NCBI GenBank assembly: GCA_029204225.1
Contig: CM055105.1
Location: 9,643,744 to 9,707,743, forward strand
Direction of reading: 5' to 3'
DNA from: Diphasiastrum complanatum
Lineage: Eukaryota; Streptophyta; Lycopodiopsida; Lycopodiales; Lycopodiaceae
Length of the DNA stretch: 64,000 bases
Below the pieces are notes generated by a model, which had not been told where the DNA came from, did no database searches, and saw nothing but the letters and a program-made list of their open reading frames with translations. Below are positions 25,017-36,850 of the stretch, in pieces. The translations under genes were made by a program, and so were the position numbers. Each line of letters begins with the position of its first letter. The first letter of the stretch is position 1.

Positions 25017-27323
25017 ATGGGCAACATGAGTAAGGATATGACATCCATGTTTACTCCAGGAGTATGGATTTGCTTGATCTCAGTCTACGTTCTCACCACC
25101 TTTCTCTTCAGAAAATTGTGGAGCATGAGCAAAAGTGCAAGTCTTCCACTGCCACCAGGCCCACGTCCCTGGCCAATTATAGGATCCATGTTCCAGATGG
25201 GCAAGTTTTCTCACCGATACTTCGCTCAGCTGGCCAAAAAGTATGGATCACCCATAGTTCATGTCAGGTTGGGATATACTTCCTGGATTGTCGTTCACAC
25301 TCCCGAGATAGCTATGGAGATTCTAAAAACCCGTGACGTAGAGTTTGCTTACAGACCTCCATCTGTGTTGTCAGAGCACTTCGGTTTTGGCTACCAGAGC
25401 ATTGCTACTAGACAACACACGGATGCTACCTGGCGCCATCTTCGTAAACTCTGTGCCACCAGCATCTTCACAACCTCTAGCTTGAGACATTCAGCTGCCT
25501 TGAGGCAGGAGGAGACTGCATCAATGATTTCTACTATCCGATCTACTGCTATTAACGGGGGAAGTACCTTTGCAATAAAGACACGAACTGTGATATCTGA
25601 GACTAATATGAATATTTTGAGTAGACTGCTTTTCGGGAAAAAGTATTTTGGAGAGGCTCAGTCATACGGACCAGAGGCTGCTGCATTCCGTACTATTTTA
25701 GAGCAAGTGAAAAAAGAGATTGGGAATTCAATTCATATTGGGGACCTTTTTCCAATGCTGCGCAGGCTAGATCCGCAAGGGACGGAAAGGAACTTAAGAG
25801 ATCAAGTGAGACCGGCAATCGAGAAATTCTTTGCAGCTAGAATCTCTGAGCGAAAGCTACAATATCATCTGGAGGGGGGCAATAGACAGCACACAGATTT
25901 GTTAGATACTTTGCTCTCGCAAAAGGATGAGGATACCCTATCCGATATTTGCATCCAGGCCGTGCTCTTCGTGAGTAGCTTATAGTGAAACATTTCAGTT
26001 TTCATTGTTCATAAAAGTGGCTCTCCTATTTGTTGATTGATAAACCAAGCAGCGAGCGAGAAAAGAGAAGTGAGAGTCATTCTATGACTATATACTTTAT
26101 ATTAGTAATGAGTAATGATGAGAGCAAAACTGCTCGTTAAGATGTACAAGTTTTGTTCACATGCATAAGGTCTGTATCACAAATTAAATGTTTAGATGAT
26201 TTATATTCTAACAGAAGGAGCCGGGCAGATGACATTCTAAATCAGAGGCCCGAGCCTCACCAATGACTCCTTACAAGGTAGAATGTCATATGTCACGGCT
26301 CCTTTCACTGGATAATGAAACATAGTCAACCTCTCAAAAATAAAAAATGTGGATCGCAGGCCATTCTGCTTTTTAGACAATCTAAAAAAGGGGTAGAAAA
26401 TCCCCAACTGTCCACTATGCAGAGCTAATCGCACAGAGCACAAAGCAGCCTAGCTTGTTTCCCTATTCTATCAAAACAAAACAAGGCTTCTAAGGACAAT
26501 ATCACCAAGGGAATTACAAAAGTTAGTAGCTATTTTGACCTTCCAAGTATATATATCGCCAAGTCAATTACAGAAGTTAGCAGCTAATTTAACCTTCAAG
26601 TATATAATGTGTATCCAAAATTGTTTAATCATAGGTCATTAGACTAATCCTATATAGATTGATTGAAGGAAATGTGTATTGTATTGTTTTTCGTAGGATA
26701 TGATGTTGGCGGGCTCAGACACAGGGACTATATCATTAGAGTGGGCACTCTCTGAGCTTATTCGCCACCCACACCAACTTTCGAGAGTACAAGAGGAGAT
26801 TGACAACGTTGTTGGACAAAATCGATTGGTCCAAGAATCAGATCTTCCGTATCTGCCATACCTGAATGCCATTTTCAAAGAGACATTGCGTCTTCATCCA
26901 CCTGCTCCATTCTTGATTCCCCACTATAGTCCTGTTGCATCCCATCTTGAAGGATACAAAGTTCTGGCAGGCTCAAACATGATTGTTAATGCATGGGCAA
27001 TTGGTCGTGATCCCACTTTGTGGACTAATCCAGAAGAATTCAATCCTGAAAGATTTTTGGAAACAGACATAGAATTTGTTGGAGGGAAGCAGTTTCAACT
27101 GCTGCCTTTCTCATCAGGCAGGAGACAGTGTCCTGGATATCCATTGGCTACAATCCAAAACCCTCTTATATTGGCTTCTCTAATCCACTCATTTAATTGG
27201 GGTCCTCCAGCAGGTCAGAGATCTGAAGATATAAATATGGATGAGTCGATGGGACTTTCGCTCTACAAAGCTATTCCACTTGAGGCTACGGTGTCATATA
27301 GATTAATCAAGTTCTTGGAATGA
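25017..27323 (+). CDS. A-type cytochrome P450 (CYP71 clan), two exons
   Basis: A microsomal P450 of 526 residues, expected to be an ER-anchored mono-oxygenase that needs P450 reductase. Exon 1 is 25017-25970; a phase-0 intron (GTGAGT...TCGTAG) is 25971-26696; exon 2 is 26697-27323. The translation shows a membrane anchor (about 11-31), a proline hinge PLPPGPRPWP (44-53), the C-helix WRHLR (139-143), I-helix AGSDT (323-327), ExxR (E380, R383), PERF (435-438) and the haem loop FSSGRRQCPG with Cys463. All key residues are present and both exons are open, so the gene looks functional. The single intron just before the I-helix motif is common in A-type P450s. I cannot assign a CYP family number or substrate. 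A hairpin MITE sits in the intron. Confidence 0.9.
26203..26310. mobile_element. MITE-like hairpin, copy 2, in P450 intron
   Basis: Left arm 26214-26239 (GAAGGAGCCGGGCAGATGAC onward) and right arm 26279-26306 are inverted copies with few mismatches, around a 39-base centre. The arms match those at about 3434-3533. It lies wholly within the intron, away from the splice sites. Confidence 0.65.
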
Positions 27324-27740
27324 TACATTTCGGTTCCAGTTTTTATGTTGTGTAACACGTAGGATGTGTGGATAGAGCAGCTTTAGTGATCAAGTCATGC
27401 ATGTAATTTATCATTTGAAGTGAAATAGCATCATTAGTATTATTTGTTCTGATTGAAACACTCAAGCTTATAAACATTTATTTTTTATTTTTCTTTTAGA
27501 AATATAGAGATTTGGTTTCCAATTGGAAACATGTTCCATTGTACGTCACATCTACTAGAGGGTTCCTCTTTCAAGTTTTCATGGTTGACGATCTTGACAA
27601 ACACATTAAGGAGTCTAAATTGTTTTTCTCAAGCATCAGCAAACTAAACTAGTCTAAAACACTGAATCAAAACTATCGAATTATTACTGCTAGAAGCAAG
27701 AGTAACATGGAGATGATTAGTGACGTAGTAAAGAAGGAAA
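27324..27740. other. P450 3' flank; no gene
   Basis: AT-rich 3' flank of the P450, likely including its 3' UTR and polyadenylation region. No LTR or PBS is seen before the copia coding sequence that follows, so that element is 5' truncated. Confidence 0.5.
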
Positions 27741-30495
27741 CTTGAGGACTATTGAATTTAACACAGTCACGTCAGCATCAAAATGTAGTAGTTGATCATC
27801 AAGGCTCTTCTACAACGTTCGAAGACCATACACTATTTATGGCTCAAGCTTCATCACACCCAAATGAAGACTATTGGTACCTTGACTCAAGAGCTACCCA
27901 ACACATGACTTCTAAGAGAATGTGGTTCAAATACTTCATTGCTTCACATCATAACACATTTATCTACTTGGGACACTCAAGCTCTTACCAAATCTAGAGC
28001 AAGGCACTGTGCAAATCTTCTCTACAAAATGGTACTCATAAACTTATTAGTGATGTGCTTTGTGAGTCAGTTAATAATCTATATGTGTCATGGTAAAAAT
28101 GGCCTTTTGGGTTACTGTGAGAATTTGATGCTCTATGGGAATGCACATTCAATGCAAAGAATACATTATTTGGAAGAGGAATCAAGGAAAATATCAAAGG
28201 AGTGCTAAGAAAAATTTACAAAGTTGAAAACTTGTTTGGATGAAAATGAGATGCTCAAGAGAAAGATCCAAAGGTTGAAATCTTCTTTGCATCATTATAC
28301 AACTAGTAATGATGAGATAAAAACTACATTTCAATCCATGCGTATCTCATATTTGTCTCTTGTTACAGATATGGATGTGCTCAACAGAAAGGTCCGAAGC
28401 AACAAGAGGAAAAGATTGGTAAACAAGGATATATGTGATCTATCATCCAGAGGTCATAGAAAAAGACAAATTCGTGCATTCAAGTAAGAAAGAAGGCTGT
28501 GATAGGTCTTCCAAGTTCCTTAAGTGGCATCAAACATGTTTGTGAGTCTTGTGCTTTGTCTAAGTTACATAGACTACCTTATACTAGATCTACATCTAGA
28601 TCTACAAAGCCTTTTTAACTTGTACAGTCGGATATTCATGGATTTAATACAATTAGCAATAGTGAAGCTAAGATGTATGTAACATTCATTGATGATTTTA
28701 GTAGATTTTGTTGGATCTATCTACTAAAGAGCAAGGATGAAGTGTATGATGTCTTTATCAAGTTCAAGAATGCAAGGGAGAACCAATTTTCCACAGAGAT
28801 CAAGTGCTTAATGAATGTTGGTGAGTACATATCTACCAAGTTCAAGGCCTTTTGTGACGAGCATGGGATATACAACATCAAGGACCCCACAAGAAAATGG
28901 AATGGCTGAAAGGAGGAATAGGATTTTATGTGAAAGTGCTAAAGCCATGAGGTTAAGCGCTAATCTTGACAAACCATTTTGGGATCAAGCTTTGTTGTGT
29001 GCCAATTTCTTGTGCAATAGGTGGCCGAGTGATATTTTGGATGGAAGGACACCTTCTGGGATGCTATTCAAGAGGAGGCCAAGTGTCAAATTTCTAAGAA
29101 CCTTTGGATGCACATGCTATGTCAACATTACTCTTGATGATAGGACCAAGGAGGATCCATCTTCAAGAAGAGGTATTTTTGTTGGATATGGTGAGGTGAG
29201 TAAAGCCTACAAGGTTTACATTCCTTCTACTAACAAAGTGATTGCTGGTAGAGATGTCATCTTTAGTGAGGTGAACATTCCAATAGTGTCTTCAAGCGTG
29301 ATTGATAAAGGTGTGGATGGATCTAACATTCTTGATGTTGATGTAAAGGATCCTACTTTGGATGGTGATGACGATAGACCTTCATTAAGTCAAAAGCCAA
29401 GGAGAACATCAAGGGAAAGACAAGTACCTTCAAGGCTCACATATGATGAAAAGGGTAAGCAAGTAGTTTCTAAAAATTATGTTGCTTTCCTAATCTCTTT
29501 TGATGAACCTACAAGTATAGATGAAGCAAGGAAAGAAGAGGAGTGTATCCAAGGAATGGATCTTGAGTATCAAGCTCTTATGAAGAATGAAATATCTTTT
29601 GGAGGATCTTCTTGTGTAGATGGTGCTATGCAAGTGGATGGATGTTATCTTGTTGTAAAATCAAGTAATGGATCTAGAAAACAAAGTTTGTTCACTGACT
29701 TTGATGGTCAAGTTGATGACCATGTTGATGATCAAAAGGTTGATCTCAAAGGGCTTCAACAAGGCAAAAAGGAAGTTGGCAATTTGGAGCTAGTCAAGAG
29801 CATCAAAGGAGAGGTAATTGGCAAAGATGTTATGAATCCGTCTTTCCAGCTTATTGAAGACTCAAGTAAGGTCAATGGAGCAGCAAGGAAGTGTTGTTCA
29901 AGTCCACTTTGTTTGTTCTATCTCATGTTTGAGCATTTTCATGTGGATTCATGCAAATTGTCAAGATATGGTAAAACTAGCTACATAGGTGAGCATCAGA
30001 TGTTGGATTTGTACTAGCATTCTTGGCTGGTTTTGTTGATGGAAATTAAACTATTGGAGGATCATTATGTCACTCATTCATGTTCAAGTCATCAAGTGAT
30101 GATGACATCTTATTGCAAGATGGAGATGGAGGCCCATTCCTGGAGTGTCATGGTGGATACATGGCAACAAAGGACAAAGGATGAAGAGACATGCAAGCAA
30201 ATGTTGATCACTCACATTTATTGTTTGTTTGCTGTATTTTTCAGAGAGTTCAAAGTTAATAGCATGGAGGAATCATCTCATATATATTCTATGGGATTCT
30301 TCATAAGCTTATTGAAGTGGTATTGCAATATTTTGTGAGGGAGCAAGTCATTGCAAAGGAGGTGGAGCTTCAACATGTGTCCTCAAGGTGTAGCTGATAT
30401 CTTCACCAAAGCATTGGGAAAGGACTTGTTCATGAGGCATAGGACATCACTTGGAATGTTATCAAAGTCCATGCTAAAACTAGTTGAAGAGGGAG
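27741..30495 (+). mobile_element. Copia pol relic with RT replaced
   Basis: A 5'-truncated Ty1/copia element. In order: the protease site YLDSRATQHMT (Gly of the usual DSGAT is Arg, so inactive); pre-integrase CESCALSKLHRLP; integrase core with SDIHG, YVTFIDDFSRFCWIY, a ruined second acidic site (NVGEY for DNGGEY) and MAERRNR; then FGCTCYV and the connection to RT (DEARKEEECIQGMDLEYQAL). At about 29590 the expected RT stops, and a 400-codon frame (28815-30017) continues into unrelated sequence (CVDGAMQVDGCYLVVKSS). Copia sequence resumes at about 30333 with VREQVIAKEVELQHVSS of RNase H. The polypurine tract AGAGGGAG precedes the LTR. Confidence 0.85.
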
Positions 30496-31140
30496 TGTGA
30501 AAGATTCAACTAGTTTGATCATATTTGCTATATTTCCATATTTGGCAAATTGAGGCCAACTTTGTTTTAGACTTAGAGTTTGACTTTTCAAAGTTCATTA
30601 GTCTAAATTTCATTTGAATATACACTTTTTGAAGGTGTGGGAAAGTTAGAAGTCGAGTTTGAGTAGATTCAAATTTGAATGTTGGGTACTTTGAATCTAG
30701 ACCCAAAAATAGTAGGGTTAGCATTTTGGTGGGAAAGCCAAGTGGCCAAATAGGGTTTGGAACTGCTATAAAAGATGTAACTCGTGGAGAGACATATCTT
30801 CTCTTTTCTCTATCTCATTTCATGCTTATACATGGTTCTCTTGGGTTCTACTATCCATTGGTGCACTTTTGATTGCATGCGATTCTATGTGTAGAATGAT
30901 CTATATTTGTTATATTTGTTATATGTGTACGGACAACAACAATACTTTATCATTTGATTCATGTTTGATCAATTTCTATTAGAGTTTGCATCTCATTTTG
31001 TGTGTAGATGCTGATTTCTCTACATTGGTGAGATTGGTAGAGTATCTTCTTTTGTAACCCAAGATCTTTTTGTGGATTGGATCATCAATGATCTGAAATC
31101 CTTCACAAATTGCACAATACAAGAGGGAGTAACTCCAACA
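30496..31140 (+). mobile_element. Copia 3' LTR
   Basis: Starts TGTGAAAGATTC directly after the polypurine tract and ends ...AACTCCAACA, 645 bp. It holds a TATA box, TATAAAAG at 30767-30774. No partner 5' LTR is seen in this window. Confidence 0.8.
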
Positions 31141-32255
31141 TAGGCTTAATGGTTGACAAGCAAGAATGGTTCACGGCTAGATCTTTCTTGTGCTTGTGGG
31201 AAGGATATATAAGATGATACAAAAAACATCATCATGACATTTTTGTGGGCAAAATCAACTATGAATTGTAAACTTTCCTATAAAAATAGCTAGTAGGCTA
31301 TTTCATGTTCAACCTACTAATAACTTGTTTAGATATTTAGAGAAACTTGTTGATTCCATTCCTATGTTTGCCGACTTGCCATTCCTCTCCTTTGCTGACT
31401 TTCCTAAATAGTGGGTCTAGGCTTTGTCTTTTTACAAATCACAAAAAATTCACACATTTCCAGGGTGAGAACTTGGCACTTTGTGAGTTTTCAATGTGGG
31501 TGTGCACTATGGGTAGTTCTAGACTAGTGGCAAGTCCATGTGACTTCTTTACATAGAACTTGCCCTTCAAATTAAAATTTTTGACAACGGATGGACTTTC
31601 ATGCAAATTTCATTTTAAATTTTCTTGCGTCTTTTTTTCGTCTTCACAGCACTACTTGTTGCATGGATGCCTAAGTGTTTGCCACAAACGATAGATCACA
31701 ACTTGTGGTTGCCTACACATTGCCATGTGGTGTGACAAAGTTGCTTGCCCACCCACATTAGAATCTTTTAGCACGCTTTTAGTGATACATGGCCATGAGC
31801 CGGCTTAACATTAGAGAAAATTTAATCTATAGCTATTATTCCTCACTTGAGAGACACTCATGGGTAGTGATCAAATTTGCCCTCCATACTCTCATGTTTT
31901 TCACAATGTTCATAGATGTTGTGTCTCAATATCTGCATGTTATAAATCATGGCAATTGCATAGAGTCTAGTTTCAAGTTTTAATTGTGTAATGTGTTGTG
32001 ATCACAACTTATACAAGTACTTTTCTTAGCTCATGACATTTAAAATGAATTGTAATCTGTCAAAATGAACAATGCTATTCCATAGTTTGAAGTTCGTAAT
32101 TTGTATAGAATTTTTCTGTAAATCATCTGAGATCTTCTAGCCATTATCAAATTATCATGCTTGTCAATAAAAAAACTTTAAATAAAAGTTAACGTAAGGC
32201 CGAATGTAACGTTTATCTAGCATTCAAACAACGATATCTTCCTCTTCTCGAGAAG
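31141..32255. other. Upstream region of the CYP707-like gene
   Basis: Intergenic, no recognised gene. Short frames at 31347-31556 and 31789-31983 have no motif. The region next to 32256 would hold the promoter of the downstream P450; no clear core element chosen. Confidence 0.5.
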
Positions 32256-35200
32256 ATGTTGCACATTGCTGTTATCACTGCTGCTCTGCTGCTGTTTATC
32301 ACCTTCATAGCTGCTCGCTGGAGAAAGAACAGTAATAGTGTTCAGATCAATAGGTTGCGTGGAGCGCAGCTGCCAAAGGGAAGCTGGTCTCTGCCATGGA
32401 TCGGCGAAAGCCTCACTTTCTACCACCAGGGTCCAATGCAATTCTACTCCCAGCACATGGCCAGGTCTATGCTGGCTCCCTTTTCCCCCTAATGATCAAC
32501 AATATAGCAACCCACTCTAGATGTTTTGTCAGCAGCATGATAATTTCAATCCGATTCTGTAATTTGACAGATATGGTCGCACTTTTCGCACTCACTTGAT
32601 GGGCAATCCCGCTATTGTGATGTCCACTCCAGAAGCTGCAAAATATGTGTTAGCTACAAGGCATAAGTCATTCATGCTAACCATTTTTCCGTCTGCTAAA
32701 AGGCTGTTGGGTTTCTGCCCAACAGAGGCCATGACAGAAAAAATGCTTAAAAGCTTTCGCGATTCATTGCATTTTGAACTGGTACGGAATCACGTTGCAA
32801 AGGTTGATAGAATTGCGAGATGGGTTCTGAGTTCATGGGAAAAACAGCCATGTGTGGTCACATACGAAGAAACCAAGAAGGTATATGTAGAATGTATTAG
32901 CACATAATTCTATAATATTATCTTCTGCTGAAATAGTTAATATCCACAGAGCTTCATTGTTAATAGTATACTTGAATACAGCCATGTGTGGTCACATAAG
33001 AAGAAACCAAGAAGGTATATGTAGAATGTAAGAGCAGATAATTCTATATTATCTTCTGCAAAATAGTTTATATCCACGGAGCTGCAGTGTTGATAGTATA
33101 GTTGAATACTCTAACCGTTGCTAGGATCAACTCTTGCGGAAATGATGAACTTCAGTTTGAGGAAATTTGATGCAGCGTTGTTGTGAAGTCTGACTGATTT
33201 AGTTTCCCATTATAGTTCGCCTTCCACGTAGCTGTGGACATCATCGCTGGCATGGCTCCATCTCCTGAGACAATGAAAATGATGGACGATTTTGGCTATG
33301 TCCTCAAAGGAATGATAACGTTCATGCAGCTTAACATTCCAGGAACAAGCTACCATAAGGCTTTCGAGGTTTGCAACCTTTTGAATGTGAATTTAGCTCA
33401 CAGTCTTCCTAATTCTGTACATCAAATGGTGACGAATGCTGAATTCTTAGGATGGACCTCTCTCAAATGTGATCAGAAAAGACAGCAAATTAAGGAATCA
33501 CTCTCACGTATGCTGAAGAAAAGGAGATTAGAGAATCAAAGGAGAAATGCGCACTTGATTTACTGATGGAAATAGAGGATGATAATGGCGAAAAGATCTC
33601 AGATGATTTACTACAATCCCAGCTGTTCCAGTTCATGTTTGCTGCATTTCACGCCTCTTCGATTGTCTTCGTGTGGCTACTAAAGTTCTTGGGAGAAAAT
33701 CAGCTAATTCTCCAACAAGTCAAGGTTTCAGCCTTAACATTGCCTCTAATGCACCAGAAGCTCATAAGTATTTTTGCGAAGCTCGAAAGTTACTATTGCT
33801 TCAGTCAAACTTTGGAGTATGATCAGTAAATTTTCTGCAATTTGATACGCTTGTTCTCACAGTGTTATAATCTAAATGGTTCGCAGGCTGAGCAAGACAC
33901 TCTTAGAATGGGAAAGGTTTCACCTGAGGATCCATTATCTTGGAAGGATATCGCAAATATGCCACTTACTTCAATGGTAAGAAGCATACTCACTTCTTCC
34001 TCCACTAGTTTGTGATTTCTAACAGTATTATCACTACGCAGCCTAGCTGCTCTTTACAATGCAATTATTATACGCCAAAGAGTGTTAGATCTAAAGGATA
34101 ACAAGTTAAAGTCTGTGCTATGAATGTCATCACCATGAAGGGTCCTCTAGCTGTTTGTTGTTAGGTTATGACAAAGCAGTGCATGCAGGCCTATATTTTA
34201 CAGAACCTCACCTATTTGGTTGCAGGTTCTTCAAGAAACCTTGAGACTTGCAAATTCAGCTGCCTTCATGACTCGCCAAGCAACAGAAGATATAGATTAC
34301 GAAGGTCATATATCTTCTTCACTAAATTGTGTGAATAAAACTAAAAAAGATGCATTAGGTAATGGGAGACCCCTGAAAATATTCTATCACTCTTGGTGGT
34401 AACCAAAAGCTCCCAAGATTGACAGATTATTTTTGGACCGGTGAGCCATTGCATGACCTAATGGATTGTTGTCAATTTTTTAGCTTTTGACATTTTTTTA
34501 ATTTTTGAAATGGCAAAAAGATGGACTAATATTTTTTTCAATATTACATGTTGGCAGACTATGGGAAATAATTTAAACTCAATTTATCCACAAAAAATAA
34601 TTTAAACTCAATTTATCCACAAAAATTGATGACCAACAAGATGTTGATGATGGATCTTTTAAGAATGTACATGTTTCCCTTAACCTTGAAAAATATCACA
34701 TTGCTATCTGTATGATATTAGAGGCTTGATATAAAACTTGAAACACATATGAGCATGACATGAAAATCTTATTTCATAAATTGATAGATGAAGAACAACC
34801 TGGAGGTTGGAACAATAATTGTATATAACACATTTTATTTCAATTTGTATGCTTAGAATATTGATTTTTTTGTATATTAATATGACATCTTATACACCTT
34901 ATATTTATAGATGTTTTTATTGAATGTGCCCCACTGTCCATCATTGCACTTTTACACAGGTATTCAAATTCCAAAAGGTTGGTCTGTTCAACTTGGCATC
35001 CACTATTTTCATCTTAGTCCAGAATACCACAAGGACCCTCTTAAATTTGATCCATCTAGGTTTCAAGTGAGACTCTCTTATCTTCATAGTACACATGAGG
35101 AAGATATGTAAGTCATGTTGCACTTTAACATTTTCAATCCACTTGTTTTATGGTGTTGTAAGATTCAAATATGTATCAAACTTATTTGTGTATATGTCCA

Positions 35201-35653
35201 ATTAGGGTCCTGCAAATCCGACTGGATACATGCCATTTGGAACTGGTGCTAAGATGTGCCCAGGACGAGAATTAGCAAAGATGGAGGCATTGGTTTTTTT
35301 GCATTACTTTATCACAACTTACAGGTATCTATAAGAGGTCACTTTTATAAGTTTAACTAGATCTCTTCAGATTCTTGAATCTTATCCACATATTTAGCCT
35401 TCCTTTTTAATGCATGAGCTAGGTTACACGTATAATTAGAAATTTGTGTTAAATAATTGCCAAGATTGATTAAAAATCACTTGATGCAATGTTGCTATGA
35501 CATTGTTACAAGAATCCCTTACTAGCTATTGTGATGACTTGGTGTAGTTGGGAGAGTATTGGAGAAGGAAAGGGAATTGATTATTGGCCAACTCCAGCAG
35601 TCAAAGGAGGTCTTCCAATCAAGGTTTCAAAGCTAAGCAAATGTATGACATGA
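32256..35653 (+). pseudogene. CYP707-like P450 (CYP85 clan), probably inactive
   Basis: Nine exons with GT/AG sites and consistent phases: 32256-32464, 32571-32880, 33216-33368, 33477-33724, 33887-33976, 34226-34304, 34960-35066, 35206-35324, 35548-35653; about 472 residues, the usual CYP707 length. CYP707 enzymes are abscisic acid 8'-hydroxylases. Seen: anchor (LLLFITFIAARW), LPKGSWSLPWIGESL, RTHLMGNPAIVMSTPEAAKY, NIPGTSYHKAFE, NMPLTSMVLQETLR (ExxR), IPKGWSV, FDPSRF, and the haem loop FGTGAKMCPGRELAK. Two faults stand out. Exon 4 (248 nt) needs a 2-base insertion or 1-base deletion corrected near 33522. The I-helix reads FAAFHASS where the family has (A/G)xDTT, so acid and threonine are gone. 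The resemblance to CYP707 is by family memory; a sister family is possible. Confidence 0.8.
32845..33112 (+). repeat. 134-bp tandem duplication across an exon end
   Basis: The phrase CAGCCATGTGTGGTCACATA occurs at 32845 (as ...CATAC) and 32979. The 134-bp unit includes the last 36 bases of P450 exon 2, its donor site and part of the intron. The second copy has TAA in place of TAC, so use of the duplicate donor would add a stop. Confidence 0.85.
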
Positions 35654-36150
35654 AGTAATGGGATAACAAGAATTGCGGTTACTTACGAATATTCATATTA
35701 CGACATAGGGAAGGGGAGTAATTTTTAGAATTCTTAAATATTTTGGCATTGAAGTTTTAAGTTATTATCCTAACTAGAGAAGTGATGTGGCATCTATAGT
35801 CCTTCAGTGCATTTGATTGGGCAAAGAGTGCATAGTTTTAATTTAAAGCATTTAGTATGTGTTAACGCATGGACAGTCTATCGAATCACTTTATGCTCAA
35901 ATGCAAAAAGGTATAATTTGTATCAAATTCGGGCTTGCATTTTGACTCACTTTAGATCCTTGTAGATATTTTAGTGATCAAGGAAGCTAAACACAAAGGT
36001 TTAAAAGTAACATAAAACAGTACTTTTGGAAGTGATTCTAGTTTATGAGGTGGCTAGATCTACTCATAGATGTAGTATAGTGATGGAGAGGATCGTCTAC
36101 TTTTTAAGATCTACAAGCTTTACAGCGAAATAAGAACATAAATAGACAAG
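35654..36150. other. 3' flank of CYP707-like gene
   Basis: No gene or repeat identified; presumably includes the 3' UTR. Confidence 0.5.
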
Positions 36151-36351
36151 GAGCACCAAGGCTTCCCAACTGGTGCTCGAAATAAAACGTTGTGGCTAAG
36201 GCGGTACCCAACTAGCCACTACTTGGAAGATATCTACGACTTTGCTAAGGCTTTCCCAACTAGCAAAGGTGAATGAAAGTAACAAGATCTTGCTAAGGCT
36301 TCCAACTAGCAAGATCATTAATCTAAATCCGACTTAACACCAAAGGGATTT
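36151..36351. repeat. Series of five stem-loops, four with a shared loop
   Basis: Four hairpins in a row have different perfect stems but near-identical loops. Stem 1 is GAGCACCA/TGGTGCTC (36151-36158, 36171-36178). Stem 2 is GTGGCTA/TAGCCAC (36192-36198, 36213-36219). Stem 3 is CTTTGCTA/TAGCAAAG (36240-36247, 36261-36268). Stem 4 is GATCTTGCTA/TAGCAAGATC (36286-36295, 36307-36316). The loops read AGGCTTCCCAAC or a close variant. A fifth stem AAATCC/GGATTT (36325-36330, 36346-36351) has an unrelated loop. No protein frame explains the pattern. Confidence 0.9.
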
Positions 36352-36686
36352 GGAAATAAGATTGCGGCTAATACTAAGCTACTGTGTATTCCTGGTTACT
36401 AGGGTTATTTGGTGCACTTAGCCTAGTCTGTAAACATAAACATATGATCAAGTATTGTTGAAAACAGATACTTGCAAAGTTAACAAATCTTTGTGTGGAA
36501 GATTTATGGATTTTCTTAAGTTTCTCAACTTCTTGGCTCTTTCTCTTTTTCTTTTTGTTGCTTCACCTACTTTCTTAAATCCTATTTTTTAAAATCTTCT
36601 TATTTCTAGCTGACAAACCAATGTAGGTGGTAGTTGGTCTTCGCAAGACACTTGCAATGATCTCTTAGCTACTTTGTGAAGATTAG

Positions 36687-36850
36687 TAAAATTATATCTT
36701 CCTATCTCGAGTTTTGGGGCCATGCCTATCTTATTTCCATTGTATATTTTATTGTACATAAAGGATGTGAATTGAGCACATAACCTTCTAGAATTGGTCG
36801 AGTTTGAGTTAGGTAGATTCAATCTTGATGTCATGCAAACAACCTGTTCT
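36687..36850 (+). repeat. Inverted repeat, left arm
   Basis: About 160 bp that recur inverted at 38505-38665. Shared text includes ATCTTCCTATCTCGAGTTT, GTGAATTGAGCACATA and TTTGAGTTAG. Identity is moderate. The short minus-strand frame here (36834-36589) is not conserved evidence of coding. Confidence 0.75.

Noticed and set aside
24820-25044. Minus-strand frame across the P450 start
   Set aside because: Shadow of the P450 5' region with no motif.
36151-36351. CRISPR-like or integron-like array
   Set aside because: The conserved part is the loop, not a direct repeat flanked by spacers, and the setting is a plant nuclear genome.
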